From: Xiphydria camelus
Taxonomy: Eukaryota > Arthropoda > Insecta > Hymenoptera > Xiphydriidae
Length of the DNA: 64,000 nucleotides
Reading direction: 5' to 3'
Assembly (NCBI GenBank): GCA_963678675.1
Contig: OY783195.1
Coordinates: 4,722,001-4,786,000, forward strand
Below the pieces are notes generated by a model. That model did not search any database. It worked only from the letters and a program-made list of their open reading frames with translations, and had not been told where the DNA came from. Made by a program: the position numbers and the translations under genes. Positions 21,906 to 33,822 of this stretch are shown piece by piece (position 1 is the first letter of the stretch; each line of letters begins with the position of its first letter).

Positions 21906-23073
21906 AAAATACAACGAATACAAATTTTACTAGAAGTTACGACATATGATCGATTGAGTCATCGCTCCATCGATTCGATAAAATCATTACTTGTGATTCG
22001 ACAGAACGAGTGTCATTTGGTTGATTGAACTACATTTTTCGTACCAGCGTAAATATACCGTAATCCCCTGAGGGAGCCATTGTCAGGACGCGCGTTTCTC
22101 GCCAATATCCGGCGCGAAGCGGGAAGGGAAAAAATGGCGCAAATAAGAGCTCAGCCCCGCGCGGCGTATCCGCGACGATGCGGCAAATGAACTTCTTCCG
22201 CGGAACGCTAATCGTTTCGCGCTTAGATATTTAGTGGGAACACCATCTCACTTTTTCCACGGAGTCGTAGACGCGCGTGCGCTGTTGGATGACGCGATCG
22301 AGAGCTTCGTAACGTGTCGGTTAATTAATCGGTGTCGGTAGAGTGTAATTATAAGCGTAGGTGTAGTCGAGTCGCTCGCTGAATGTTCAAGAATAGCGGA
22401 GCGCTCGGCGATTCTCGACCTTTTTCAAAGAAGGGCCGCTTCGCCTTCTCGTGACGGACAGATGCGTGCGGCTTGCTGATTAACGGTCCGTTCAGTTATT
22501 AGATCGGAGGGTGAGGGAGGAAGAAAATTGCAGAGCGCTCGGCGACAGTCGGCCATCCGCTTTTACGCGAAATAGCCGTTATCAAGTTCTCGTTACGCGT
22601 GCGGTAATTAAAGCCACTCCAGTTATTAGGCCGGAAAGGAGGGACGCGGTGTAGTCGTCGCGTATTCGCCGAGGTCAAATCTCGAATCGCCCTTGTCTCT
22701 AGTTTCTCTGCGTGGAACAGGAAATTAACGTCGATTCGGTAATTTAATTGCGTGACGCGCTGCAGTTTCCAGTTTCCACGAAGTATCCGCGCAAAGAATT
22801 TCATCCGCGTGCGTGGAAACGTTCCCAACTTTGTCTGTTCGCTCCGCCGCGTCTACGACGCGTATCGTGAATTCAAATCTACCCTGCATACGCACACGCG
22901 TACGTACGTACGCACGGCTGTAACACGTAGTTACCGTGTGTAGTCACGATACGTGTAGTACCGTCTATCCGTGAATGCAAGGGGCACCGCGCGAGAGCGA
23001 GACAAATGAACGCGCTGCAGTCGGTAATACGTAATGCGGCGTGTGTGATATTTCACCGAAGGAGTTGGTGGGA

Positions 23074-23130
<57 letters not shown>

Positions 23131-23656
23131 GGCTCCCCCCCGCCTCGCGTCGTGTCGCAACGGAGCCGCGATTTCACCGAGCGACGCAATCGGGAGACAG
23201 GTGCGTGTAGGATGTGTAAAAATGAACCTGTCTGCCTACCCGCCTCCCGCTTTCCGTAATACGTGTAGCCCGTAACGCGTCGACTCTCTCGCCACGCTTC
23301 ATCGTCCTCGCTGTCCAATGGGAGGGCGGAGGGGAAGAGCTATTCGCGTAAGCGAGAGATCGAAAGGGCGATCCCCCTGGCGCACGTGTTCGCAGATATG
23401 TATATCGCCCGGAGCGACCGCTCTCTCGCGTTTCCGTCGTGACGCGGTCGTACGGCGTTGCGAGCTTGGCACACGTCGATGCAGCCTCCGCTGGACCTCG
23501 CCGCGTGCCAAGTGCACACGCGAGAGGAGTTTCTCGTACGGCGATGATTTGTCGTACGCACACCGCGGAACGACCTTGGCGTACTTTGGTTGGGAATTGC
23601 GGATCGGGAGGGAAATATGTTTACGCGCGTGCACTGGGTATATAGTTGGATTTTAT
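21906..23656. other. CpG-rich sequence with a CT microsatellite
   Basis: No gene is recognised. A GTACGTACGTACG-type palindromic run is at about 22900-22915, and the CT repeat is at 23077-23123. Paired open frames on both strands around 22965-23770 are low complexity. Confidence 0.45.
23077..23123. repeat. (TC)n dinucleotide microsatellite
   Basis: About 23 uninterrupted TC units. Confidence 0.95.
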
Positions 23657-24355
23657 CCGGAGATTGACGTATGGCGCGGATGCAAAGATTGGATGATTTG
23701 TAGAATTTTGTACAGAATTTTTCAGGAATATTTATGCAGGGGATGTACGATTTAAAGAATTTTCGAAATTTCATTGTTTTCGGGTGCGGTGAGAGTACGA
23801 GTTCAGATTATTCAGTTTTCTGTAGAGCAACGGTACCGATATAGCGCGGATACGAAATTTGAATGATTTGTAGAATTAAAGAAAAATGTTTATGAGTTTT
23901 TATGCAGGGGATTTATGATTTAGAGAATTTTCGAAATTTCATTATTTTCGTATGCGGTGAATGTACGAGTCCAGATTATTCAGCTTCTTGTAGAGTAATA
24001 GTATTGATATAACGCGGATACGAAGTTTGGATGATTTGTAGGATTTTTTTAAGAGTCGTTCAGGGGCTTTTTATGTAAGAGATTTACGATTTAAAGAATT
24101 TTCGAAATTGCATTATTTTCGAACGAAGCGAAAGTACGAGTCCAGATTATTCAGTTTTTTGTAGAAAATAACAGTATTAATGTAACGCGGATACGAAGTT
24201 TGGATGATTTGTAGGATTTTTTAAAGAGTCGTTTAGGGGCTTTTTATGTAGGAGATTTGCGATTTATAGAAATTTCGAAATTTCATTTCTTTCGAACGGA
24301 GGTGAAAGTACGATTCCAGATTATTCAGTCTTTTTTTTTATACAGTAACGGTATT
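23657..24355. repeat. Tandem repeat, four ~170-base units
   Basis: The anchor word GATGATTTG occurs at about 23692, 23862, 24030 and 24203, giving spacings of 168-173 bases. Each unit has CGGATRCRAAG, GATTTGTAG, TTTATG, GATTTA, GAATTTTCGAAATTTCATT, GTACGAGTCCAGATTATTCAG and TGTAGAG-type blocks. The third and fourth units are most alike, so they may be the youngest duplication. Confidence 0.85.
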
Positions 24356-24868
24356 AATATTCCAATGGACCAGAGTTTAAAAAAATTCTTTCCTCAAACG
24401 AGACTCGTTACGAGTGAATAATGTGTACACAAGTGGATCTAGCCTTTCTCTTTCCACATTCGAGTTGTCGCTCCGCAGCGGCGAAGCCGAGAATCGGTAT
24501 GAGTTATCTTCGCGCTCGCGTGTAGATACATATACATCCTAATTATTATTCCCCGTAATCGCGACGAGAATGAAAGCGCGTTCGTGTGCTCGAAACTCTC
24601 CAACGAGAGGAAAAACGTCGCTCACGTGCAGATCGCGCGTCTGTCAGGATGCGCGTGCCGGTTGAACGCGCGGAATCGGGAAATCTGACCCGGTCGCCTC
24701 CCACGGTCGGGAGAAGCGCTGAATTCCGCGGCTCGTATGGACGGGAGATACGCGCGAGGAATAGAATTATTCTCGGGTTTCCGTCGGGGTCACCGTTTTG
24801 CGGAAAGTCGATCGTTCTCCCAAATCGAGTTGCGCGAGATTTTATGCCGAATTGCGATCGAATTATGA
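24356..24868. other. Unassigned sequence
   Basis: No gene or repeat is recognised between the tandem array and the next element. Confidence 0.4.
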
Positions 24869-24966
24869 TAGGGTAGGGTGGGGATAGTCGGGCGTAGGGG
24901 TAAGTTGGTCAACGCTTATTATTTTGTAACTAAAACAGATATCGGAATGCGCTCACGCACAGAGAT
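24869..24966. mobile_element. Left end of the TA-GGGTAGGGTGGGGAT element, truncated
   Basis: The first ~97 bases closely match 56528-56625, including TAACTAAAACAGATATCGG. The matching right end is absent. A second repeat starts at about 24976, so this is a fragment or composite. Confidence 0.65.
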
Positions 24967-24975
24967 GGCATAAAA

Positions 24976-25156
24976 TGTTGTTTCGATATCTTAGAACAAT
25001 ATATCGTTGCAATATATATACTTAGCAATAGAGTGTGTTGCTTTTACATTTACCGATGTTAGAAATTTTAGTCCTAGCAATAAATAGTCGCCGGTTGAGG
25101 AGGAGCAATATTTTATTACTCGTCTAAGAATAGTATTGCTGATTTTTTTTCCGTGC
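24976..25156. mobile_element. Right part of a repeat shared with 61849-62010
   Basis: The segment from TTTCGATATCTTAGAACAAT to TATTGCTGATTTTTTTTCCGTG matches 61849-62010 with scattered differences. It ends in TTTTTTCCGTG, the reverse of the CACGGAAAA start used by several other elements here. It abuts the truncated element at 24869. Confidence 0.65.
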
Positions 25157-25824
25157 AAAGAAAAAATGGTACAACTATCTGCAGTCAACGTTACAGGACG
25201 AGTCGTTTCGCTGCGCGATGCGTCCATTCACTCTCCGTGTATTTATACTTTGAAAACAACGATACCAACTTGATTCACGCGAGTTGCAGCGGCGCGGGAA
25301 GGAGAATCGTGCGGAATTCAACGGCGCGCGATGGCAAACGCGTGGAATTCCGCGGTGTACGACGGGAAGCGGGAGGAAGGCGCGCGCGCGCGAGAGGGAA
25401 CTACTCTCCGGTTTCAGTTCGCTCCATTGCGGAAAGTGAGTCGTTTCTCTGGATTCGGGTTAAACAAGATTGCGCGGGTGTTGGAAAGCGGACGGGAAAC
25501 GCTCTTCCACGAGCGGATTCGTTATGGAACGGCTCCCGGCGGAATGGGATTGGTAACATAAGTATAATAATGTTGTAACGCCGAGAACATTTCAATGCAG
25601 GTGTAACAGCGCCGTCCACAACCTTATCGCGGTAATTTTGGCGGGCGTTCCCGGTTTTGCGGAGGCGGTGCATTTCGCTCGCGATTATCTCGCCACGCCG
25701 AGAGAAACCCTGGTTTATCGAGGACGGCGGAATGTACCTACCGCGAATTAATAAATATTTCACCTTCGCGGCGCGGCATTACACTATTTAACGCGCTTGA
25801 TTACCGTGATGCAGTCGTTCCTAT
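25157..25824. other. CpG-rich sequence, no gene recognised
   Basis: Frames of 76-141 codons lack domains. A CG-dinucleotide run is at about 25380-25394. Confidence 0.4.
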
Positions 25825-26084
25825 TACAGTACTCCCTCCATAATTCCCTCCTCGTTAATTCAGAGCGCCCCCGAAGCACAAGAGGGGAAGCATTCCCCCA
25901 CTCTTGTTATGACGTACGTTGCGCGCAGGTATTCGTCGAAGTGGAATACGGGTTTAGTTTAAGCGTCTATTTTGGTTGCGCGCGGGTGTGTACCTCTCTA
26001 ACGGAACAGAGTGGGAGTATTCCATAATTAATTTTTCTTAGAATTCAAAGCCCCGTCGTACTGAATTATGGAGGGAGTACTGTA
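25825..26084. mobile_element. TA-flanked MITE with CAGTACTCCCTCCATAATTC ends
   Basis: TA at 25825-25826 and 26083-26084 brackets perfect 20-base inverted repeats CAGTACTCCCTCCATAATTC. The 216-base interior is non-coding. A TA target and CAGT start fit Tc1/mariner-type mobilisation. Confidence 0.85.
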
Positions 26085-28310
26085 CATCATTCAACGAGGA
26101 ATATTAATCAGTGCAGCGTCACGAGTATTTTCCCGTCCCGCTGGTATTATTAGCAGAAATCAATATCGCGATGAAATTGTCACGATTCGAATGGAAACTG
26201 GATCAAAAATAACCGTTCCCCTTCCTCCGGAGCGAAAGACGCCCGCGAGCGCCAACTGTTATCTCCCTCCCCACGCAACTGTTCACCGTAACGCGATACA
26301 AAAAAAAAAATAACACAACCCTCGCACTCGCGCGGCGGCCCCCAAAGAAGCGAAACGCGATATAGTTCGCTGGGAAAGGGCGGCATTGCCGCGCCAATTC
26401 GTGCGCCGATATATAGATAAGTCGGTAAAGTTCGACTGGTAATATCGATTAAAACTAAGTTTCAAAGTTCCGGGCGCGGCTCGGCGGCGGGCGGTGCGAG
26501 AAAAACGATGGGTCGCGCGGGAGAAAACGGAGGAAATTTGTGATGTAGGGCGTCACGCGGGCCGGCCATACGTCACGCTCGAGGATTGAATTAAAGCCAG
26601 CCGATGGCGGATAGAGACGCTAACTTTTCATATTACACCCGAAGCCGAGGCTCCGTCGCCCCGCTTCAACCTCGCGCTCGCCTCCCGCGGTGCGCCTCTC
26701 CGCGACTGATGAATTTCCGATATCTGTCTCTCCGCGCGCGCGGGGTGACACCCACGAGGCGTGTGGGGTTATTACCTATAAGCATCTCTCGCGCTCACCG
26801 CTCTCGACTCTTTCCGGCGTGCGGAAGGAGCGTTCGCGTCGCGACGCGGTTATCTTTGGCTTTTCACGGCGGAGAGATTCTTCGGATTTATCGGTTCACT
26901 CGCGGAGCCGGTACCCACGGGTATACGTATGTGCGCAAGAACGTCACACGGCTTATCTTCTCGCGGTGGCTCGGTTACCGGCGTCGTGAATTGGGCGAGC
27001 TATTCCGAGACGCTCGCTTTGATCCGCGATCATCTTTCTGCGGTGTGTCTGACGTCCGGTCAGTTCACTTTGAAATTCCGTGAGGTCGCGATGCCGTACT
27101 ATCGCGTGCTCGGTTCGTCGTAGAGAGAGTCCTAATGGAAAGTCGATATAGCGGTGGAGAGTATACGCGACGAGTTTATAAGCTATATGTATAACACCGA
27201 GAGAAATAATTGCTGGTGGCCGACTCTCGGCATCGACTATGCATCGAATATCGTTTTAATATTTATCCATTTTTAGAACTTAGTCGAGCGGAGGGTAACT
27301 TATTCTTGTACTTTGAGCGGAAATATCTCACGAACTATTCAATGGATGGGTACATTTCATCTTGTACGCTTCTCATTAGTCTCGATAAACTCTATAATTG
27401 TTATGAGAATAAAACGTTAAATTTCCTGTGAAAGAATGGAGGTGACTCTCATACCTCGTAAACGATACGTGATATCGAAAACGTATCGCCTGCATCACGT
27501 GTCCTCCTCGACACGAAACGACTTTTATTTGAAACACTTGTTCGTGAAGTGGCGAATAACGGAAATAAACGGCGTGACTATCCCGAGTGAAACATCCCGT
27601 ATTCCGATGGATTTATTCCGGATGCACCGCGGTGCACGATTCGCGCGGAAGACGTAATATTCGAGTACCGCGACACCTTTGCGCCCTCTCGGTCTAACCA
27701 TGACTTATTCATTGTCGTCGAACGACGGCTAAACGTCGTCGACGCTGATTTCCCGCCGGCAGCGGGTTCGAGTTTCTTTCCGTTACACCGTCTCTCATCC
27801 GCCCCATTCGCGGTCGCTTCTCCCAATTTCGCCGTCCGCTCAGCGCTCACGGCACGCTCCGGTGCTTTGGCACGAACGTCTTTCCCGCGGAGAGACGACT
27901 TTCCACGTAGTAGCGTAGGTATAGGTACTCGGCGGGCACCGAGCGCGGAATTCTCCCCCGAGGAAATCAGCGGCTGCCGCCGCTCTCCGCCACCGTCGCG
28001 CAGTCGGAGGAGCGCCGCGACATCGGGGAATTTCATTTTTCCTTTTGCGATGGCTCGCGATTTTTCTTTTCGCCTTTTGCGTCGGTCGCCGCGCTCTACC
28101 TATCGTTCCTCGGGGTGGAGAGGACTCTGGCGAGCGGCCGGGTCTTGAGGCACCGGTACGCCCGGGCGAGTGTCTCAGGGGGTGTGTGTTCTTCATGAAT
28201 TTAAAGTTTCCATTGTAACGCGAGGCGAATGATACGGAGTCGGCTCTGCGATTTCGCTTCGATCGGAGACGAAATTTCGAATCCCCGGAATCGGTCGGGG
28301 ATTCTACACG
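26085..28310. other. CpG-rich sequence, no gene recognised
   Basis: A single lone element end, ACACCGAGAGAAATAATTGC, lies at about 27194-27213 and matches the ends at 58022. No right end is seen nearby. Open frames up to 159 codons have no domains. Confidence 0.45.
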
Positions 28311-28474
28311 GGGAACAAATAAATAGGAATTTCTTATCGTTTAATCCAGTAACGCCGAGACTTGAGCTCATTTAAAATAATTCGTACAGAGGAAACTGTA
28401 CAAACTCTTGAGAATGAGTTCGAGTCTCAGCGCTACTGGATGAAGCGGTAAAAATTCCTGTCTTTTTTTCCGTG
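28311..28474. mobile_element. Foldback MITE, CAGTARCGCYGAGACT family (copy 1)
   Basis: The left arm holds CCAGTAACGCCGAGACTTGA and the right arm its inverse, with AGTCTCAGCGCTACTGG. The right end finishes TTTTTTTCCGTG. The related copy is 58460-58671. Confidence 0.7.
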
Positions 28475-28490
28475 TGCTTACGTGTATAAT

Positions 28491-28763
28491 TAGAGAAATA
28501 ATTGGTGACGCCAAAAAAAATGTTTTCTTCGATCAAAAACACGATGTAATTCCAGGATCAAGCTACGGTTTTCTTCGTGTAAGGAAATATTTGACAACAC
28601 TTTTTTGGAATCGCAAAATTCTTTGGTTGACTTCACGAAAACTTCGACGGCAGAGCTAGACATTTGGATGATACGACAAGTATTTTTTTCGGTTATCAAA
28701 TTGACTTAACAAAGTTGGTCAGTTACTTTATTAAATTGTATCAGTTACTTCTTTCCTCAGTGT
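28491..28763. mobile_element. MITE, AGAGAAATAATTG...CTCAGTG family
   Basis: It starts AGAGAAATAATTGGTGACGCC and ends TTCCTCAGTG. The interior matches 12924-13080 (GATCAAGCYACGGTTTTCTT) on the left and 58200-58317 (TAGACATTTGGATGAT) on the right, which ties these three loci into one family. It is non-coding. Confidence 0.65.
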
Positions 28764-30812
28764 CCGAAGTCACGTCGAGAATAAAATCGTGGCTCCCCTG
28801 CTCTTTCGACGTCGAAGGGGAGGAGCAAAAATTGAAGTCTTTATTAACGCGATCCAATTAGTCCCGTATTTTTAATCGACCCTCGCGAGACGGCATTTTC
28901 CTTTCACCGTCGCGCGCTCTTTATCCCTCCTCACGACCACTCCGTTCCTCTTTACGAGCACCCGCGGAGCCTTGAATCTCGAATGAGAATACGGTGCCGT
29001 AATTCGAGGACACTTCGCGGTATATCCACTTAAACGCAGTCGGCCGAGTCCGCGAATTCCAGAAACACAGCCGTCGAAAGTGACGACGCGCGTTCTTTCG
29101 CGAGTCACGGCTTTGGGAACGATTTAAAAGGCGGTCGCGGGAACGTTGGAATTTCAAAATTTCATTTCGCTCGTCCCGTAGTCGTCGCTGCCGCGAGACG
29201 AGAAGCCGCGTCGCTTCTCGTCGATGGGATTCGTATTTACGCGCGGTACTCGGTGCAACAATGGAAATCCGCACGCGATATGTGCGGAGAGGCGGTTATA
29301 TTCGCGTGTACACGGTGCGTAACGCGATTTGATCGAATCGCTAAGCCCCGCGGGATTTCCCCGTAATTCGACTCGGATCTCGAGTGCGATCGAATCGTAG
29401 ATCTTCCGCGTTTCCCTCTTCACCCTCGTCCTGCTGCTGCTCATAATAATACGCAGCAGGAAAAGGGAGGGGAAATTACGTCGACGAAGATTCGACATTC
29501 GACGGGTGTATTTTAATATAAGGGGAAACACCACGTCTTGCAGGGCGAGAATTTCTTCTGAATGAATAACGAAACGTCGTTCCTATAAAAAAACTCGGAT
29601 TATTTCCGCCTTCCCCGTTGTCAGGGAGATTTTCAGGTTGTCAGAGAGCGTTCGGATTTACTCGAGTGATCTCCTTTATTGGAAAATCTGGTACATATAT
29701 TATTCATCGTCGAAACATCGCGCATCTTTGAGTGAAATTATCCGTCGAGAATAATGAGCCGTCTACTGACCTTTGCTCGACTCTCGCAAGGTCGAATTTT
29801 CCGGGTTGCTAGTACGATATTATTATGGTTTGACAGACCATGATTGCAATCGAAATAACTTTTGTTGCGTGGTTACGGTAATAATCAGATTGTAATTTAT
29901 GACAGCCGTGTAATGTGGTTGAATTCACCAGAAAAATAGATGGATGATATTACTGGAAACAAAAATTGGGAACGTCTATCGACCGTGCTGCGGGTTGATC
30001 TGATTACAGCAATAGTGATTTCTTATCAGCGTAACCAGGAGTTCACTGTTTAGAAGAATTATGGAATCGTGGTTGGCGCCAAAATCGACTATGGCTTCTG
30101 GTTAAATTATGATTCTCTCTCTCTCTCAACAAGATTTTTCTTCCGTAGCCCAAAATTACGGAAAGTCGACGCGCGACGACATCGCGCGGTTTACACGTGC
30201 CGCGAGTACGAAGACTCGCGTCGCTCCTCGTTTCGCCTCCGTATCGCGACGAATGTCGCGCGCGATAAAACATCGCGTCGCGGTTCCCGAGGGGAGATAA
30301 GCGAGGTGGAAAAGAATGAGAACGGAACGTGGCGCGGGGCGCGAGGGGGGCGGGCGGGTAACTCGCGCAAAGAGAGGTATGTAAATGGAGAGCAGGACGA
30401 AGGCGGGTAGGGCGCGCGAGAGAGGAGGGCGGAGACAAAGATGACATATCCCGGATGTGTGAGCCGTGACACGGAGCACGGCTCCCATACACGCGTGTTA
30501 TATAGCGCGTACGTAAGTCTCCCGCGTCTGTAACGACGTAGCTACAATCCGCACGCTTCTCCCCCTTCCTCACCCTGCGTCGCTGTCGTTCTAAACAAAC
30601 GAATCTCGGGCCGGATGTGACATCACGGACTCTTCTTTCGTTACGGCGCGACCTCTGGTATTGTTCCTTCTTCCTTCCATCGTATCCGTCCTGCGGTATG
30701 TTCACCCGCGGGTTGATAGCAGTGTACGTGACACGCGAGTCGACCGTCGTCTTTTCCGTTATTCGAAATTAATGGCATATCGCGACCTGGAGCAAGATCT
30801 GCGTACCGCTAC
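28764..30812. other. CpG-rich sequence, no gene recognised
   Basis: Open frames up to 220 codons (minus strand 30043-30705) are Arg/Ser-rich with no domains. I see no repeat. Confidence 0.45.
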
Positions 30813-31008
30813 GGACCCAGTTTTCGATCAGCTAAGATTTTCAGGGCGTTCTTTTTACTGTATAAGTATGATAGCTTAATAAATCAAAAACTCTCTTTAT
30901 TTTGTCATTGATAAATCGACTGTTAGAGTTGAACTTGGCACAAACAAATATACGAAAGTCTTGCAAATTAAATAATTAATTGCGTGTTTGTCCGTGAAAA
31001 CTGGGTCC
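30813..31008. mobile_element. Short MITE with GGACCCAGTTTTC ends
   Basis: The ends are 13-base perfect inverted repeats, GGACCCAGTTTTC. The left 180 bases match the left end of the 1.1-kb element at 38562, including GTTGAACTTGGCACAAA and AATTAAATAATTAATT. This copy therefore looks like an internally deleted derivative of that element. Confidence 0.8.
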
Positions 31009-31009
31009 G

Positions 31010-31225
31010 CGCGGAAAAAAACAATTATTGTGGTAAATTTCGGGACAAGGCCAATTTCTTGTTATGATAACTGCAATTTTAGTAAAAATTATAGTACAAC
31101 TTGCAGAAGTGTCAGGCACGTGCTGTAATATTTACTAAAATCGCAGTTATCTTAACCCAATAAATTGGCCTTGTCCCGCATTTTACTAGAAAATTTGTTG
31201 ATGTTACAATTTATTTTCTTCCGTG
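31010..31225. mobile_element. Foldback MITE, CACGGAAAA / GATAACT family (copy 2)
   Basis: It directly abuts the preceding MITE. The arms hold GGGACAAGGCCAATTT on the left and AAATTGGCCTTGTCCC on the right. GATAACTGCAATTTTAGTAAA pairs with TTTACTAAAATCGCAGTTATC. The right end reads TTCTTCCGTG. Confidence 0.8.
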
Positions 31226-32417
31226 TTGTAGTCGACGATAATTTCGTTTTCCGCGCGCACTGTTATATTCTCCGAAGGAGGGAGGCAGTACCGAGAGACT
31301 TTGGACAATTTGCATTCGACGCTGTCGTTTAATCCCTTGCGTTTTAAGGCGTCCACCGTGAGATACGGCCGTTGAGTCGCTAGGTGTACTAAAACGCAAG
31401 ACCCTATCCGCCGTATGGCCGACAGTCTGTTCGGATTTCTCGATCCAACGACGAGAGACGGCTACGCGCGACAGTAGTAACGGTACGGCGCGCTCTCCCA
31501 GCGCCGTACGCCACTCCCCCCCGCGCGCATCTAAAGTCGCTATTACCACCGGGAAGTGGTTCGTCCCATCGTCGACCCGCTGAGGTCGACGGCGATGGAG
31601 TTCCTAATTTACACGCCAGATTGACCGCGAGCCGCGCCCGCCGCGCGCACCTGCATCCCCCGCAAATGCAAATGTCTACTTACGTATGTGTGGGCGCATA
31701 CGCGGCGCGAGTGCCTATAGGTATACGTATCCGCGTGGGTGTATACGAGCGTCGCATAAACGCACTCGGGAGACGAGGCGACTCGGTACACTGTACCACC
31801 GATCCTGCCACGATACGCGCGCCTGCGCGACGCTCGCCGTTGAGGAAATGCATTCGGTGCAATTTTATTTATTTTTTCTCACGCGTCGTTAAACGGACGG
31901 GCATTTCTCCGCCGATCCGACTCCCGGCCGTCTAGCTTTCTATTCGTCGGATGAAAAAGCGGCATTGTTTTACATTCAATGCATACAAATCGGGAACGGA
32001 ATTGCAATTGCGGCGGGCGAGCGAGCCGCGAACGGCGCGGGCGGATCCTTATTAAGATAATTCGAGTTAATTTTAAATTCAGTCGAGCCACTGAATTTAA
32101 ATGGCGACTCGCGCGGGCGCGCTCGGCAACAAGAGCAGCAGCCGCGCCAAATGCATTTGTTCGTCGAAATGCGCTCGGCGATATCACACTTTGTCATCTT
32201 TTTGGACGTTCGGCAGGGATACCGTGCGGCGGATGCTGATTCGTGGCGCATCTGGCGGCGTTTAAAGGGGCCGTATCGAAGGTGCGACTCGCGCGAGGAG
32301 GTGCACTCGTTTGCAGTTGAGCCGTTTGCCGCGACGACAACTCAAGTCGAGTTAAGCTTTTGTTATAGATTTATTAATTTCCACGTTCAGCGTCATATCC
32401 ACTGCATACATGCGGTA
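31226..32417. other. CpG-rich sequence with a small hairpin, no gene
   Basis: CTTGCGTTTTA at about 31336 pairs with TAAAACGCAAG at about 31390, forming an 11-base stem. Open frames up to 112 codons have no domains. Confidence 0.45.
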
Positions 32418-32461
32418 TAAGTTACAGGGTTTCCGATTAATTCTGAAAAGCCTGTAACTTA
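32418..32461. repeat. 44-base hairpin next to a TTAA element
   Basis: TAAGTTACAGG at 32418-32428 pairs with CCTGTAACTTA at 32451-32461. Its right foot overlaps the TTAA target of the next element. Confidence 0.7.
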
Positions 32462-32706
32462 ACCCCTTACTGCACGATTTTTCTATTTCTCGTACAAAAA
32501 ATATATGACATAAAACCATTTTTTTAAATAACTATATGACATAAAACAATTTTCTAAACTTATAAAACTTATAAAAACAGTTTCTGTCTTTATTGAAGCA
32601 AAGAAAAACGTTGCATTTTTCACGTTTAAATGTTATTTACAGAAGATAATGAGTGAAAAGGCGTTTGTGCCATAAGTATATGGTACAAGATGCAGGAAGG
32701 GGTTAA
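32459..32706. mobile_element. TTAA-flanked MITE (CCCCTTACTGCA ends)
   Basis: TTAA at 32459-32462 and 32703-32706 brackets ends CCCCTTACTGCA and, in inverse, TGCAGGAAGGGG. The interior is AT-rich with ATGACATAAAACMAT repeated. It is probably piggyBac-mobilised. Confidence 0.75.
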
Positions 32707-33587
32707 AATAGGTACTGCATACACAGTTGATACGACGCTGGAAGGAACAATCGATAAATTTAGGTATAATAAAAACTCAACAGTTCGCCTCTCGAATGCG
32801 AATTCAGAGCCCTTTTCGATCTAACGAACGCGGCGGGGTGGATCGATTTCGTAAAAACTCTCCCGAGACGTTGGAACGCGCGTTCCGCTCGGGGTGTCGT
32901 TGTTTGTCCATCCGCGCGCTCTAGGACGGGAACAAATTAAATTACAGTCTCCGGGACAGGAACAAATTGAATTACGGCCGGCTTTGCATAAACTCAACGT
33001 CCTACAAGAATATGTCCCCCCCTTTGGCTGCCTTTCTCTCACGTGCGCGAGGCCAAGCACAAATTAGCGGAGCTGGCCGGTTAGGCGTCGGAGGGGCGGG
33101 AGGGTGTGGGTGAATCAACGCGTTTCTCGCGCTCCGCGTTGATGCCCTCCGGGGGAACTTTTCTCGTGAAACTCTCGTCGGATTGTCGCGTTCGCCGGCG
33201 AATATTCGAGGCGGTACAACGAATGGCGTGCCGTGGTGTACTTCCGAGTTTGTTAAGAGGCCGGTGCACGCGAAGATTGATTTATTTCGAAAGCATCTGA
33301 GTTTTACGCTCGTCTCGGAGTGAAGATCGGTGCCGATTACTTTTACAGCGCTGGGGAGAGTAATTCCCAGGTAAAATGCAACTCTGTTTGGGCACCTGGT
33401 CGTGCTGCTTACTGCTGATCACGATGGTCGGATAATTTATGTCGATACGCGTATAGAGGTTTTTTTCACGCAGCCAATTATGCGCGGTCGTGAGTAAAAG
33501 GAAAAAAAAAAGAGGAAATCTCGAAAATACAGTACCCCGAGAAACGAATCGTTTGATTTAACTAGATTTTTACTAGTTACACACTGA
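32707..33587. other. Unique sequence, no gene recognised
   Basis: GGGACAGGAACAAATTRAATTACRG is nearly repeated at about 32927-32975. Nothing else is recognised. Confidence 0.4.
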
Positions 33588-33822
33588 GAAAACTAACTCG
33601 GTCAATGTAACGAAAATCCTGGAGATGATGACCAAACCGTTTGGTGAAATATGAATCCTCCATCTGTGTTTGCACTGACCAACTTTGGATTAGAATAATT
33701 AAACGTTTGGTTAGAATAACTAGATATTTGGTTCAACTGACCTGTATTTTGGTTAGAATAACTGAGCACGTCCAACTGGATGCGTCTGGTCAATTTAAAA
33801 CGTAATTATTTTTCTCGATGTA
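33588..33822. mobile_element. MITE with CACTGAGAAAA-type ends and internal GGTTAGAATAACT repeats
   Basis: The left end CACACTGAGAAAAC and the right end TTTTTCTCGATG, next to TA, mark the limits. TTGGTTAGAATAACT occurs about three times inside with 30-40-base spacing. The next ~170 bases hold further ATTTAGT/AACTAAA words and may be a second decayed copy. Confidence 0.6.

Noticed and set aside
23006..23318. Frames containing long Ser-Leu or Arg-Glu runs
   Set aside because: Direct translation of the TC microsatellite.
30043..30705. 220-codon minus-strand open frame
   Set aside because: Low-complexity Arg/Ser composition with several overlapping alternatives and no family resemblance.
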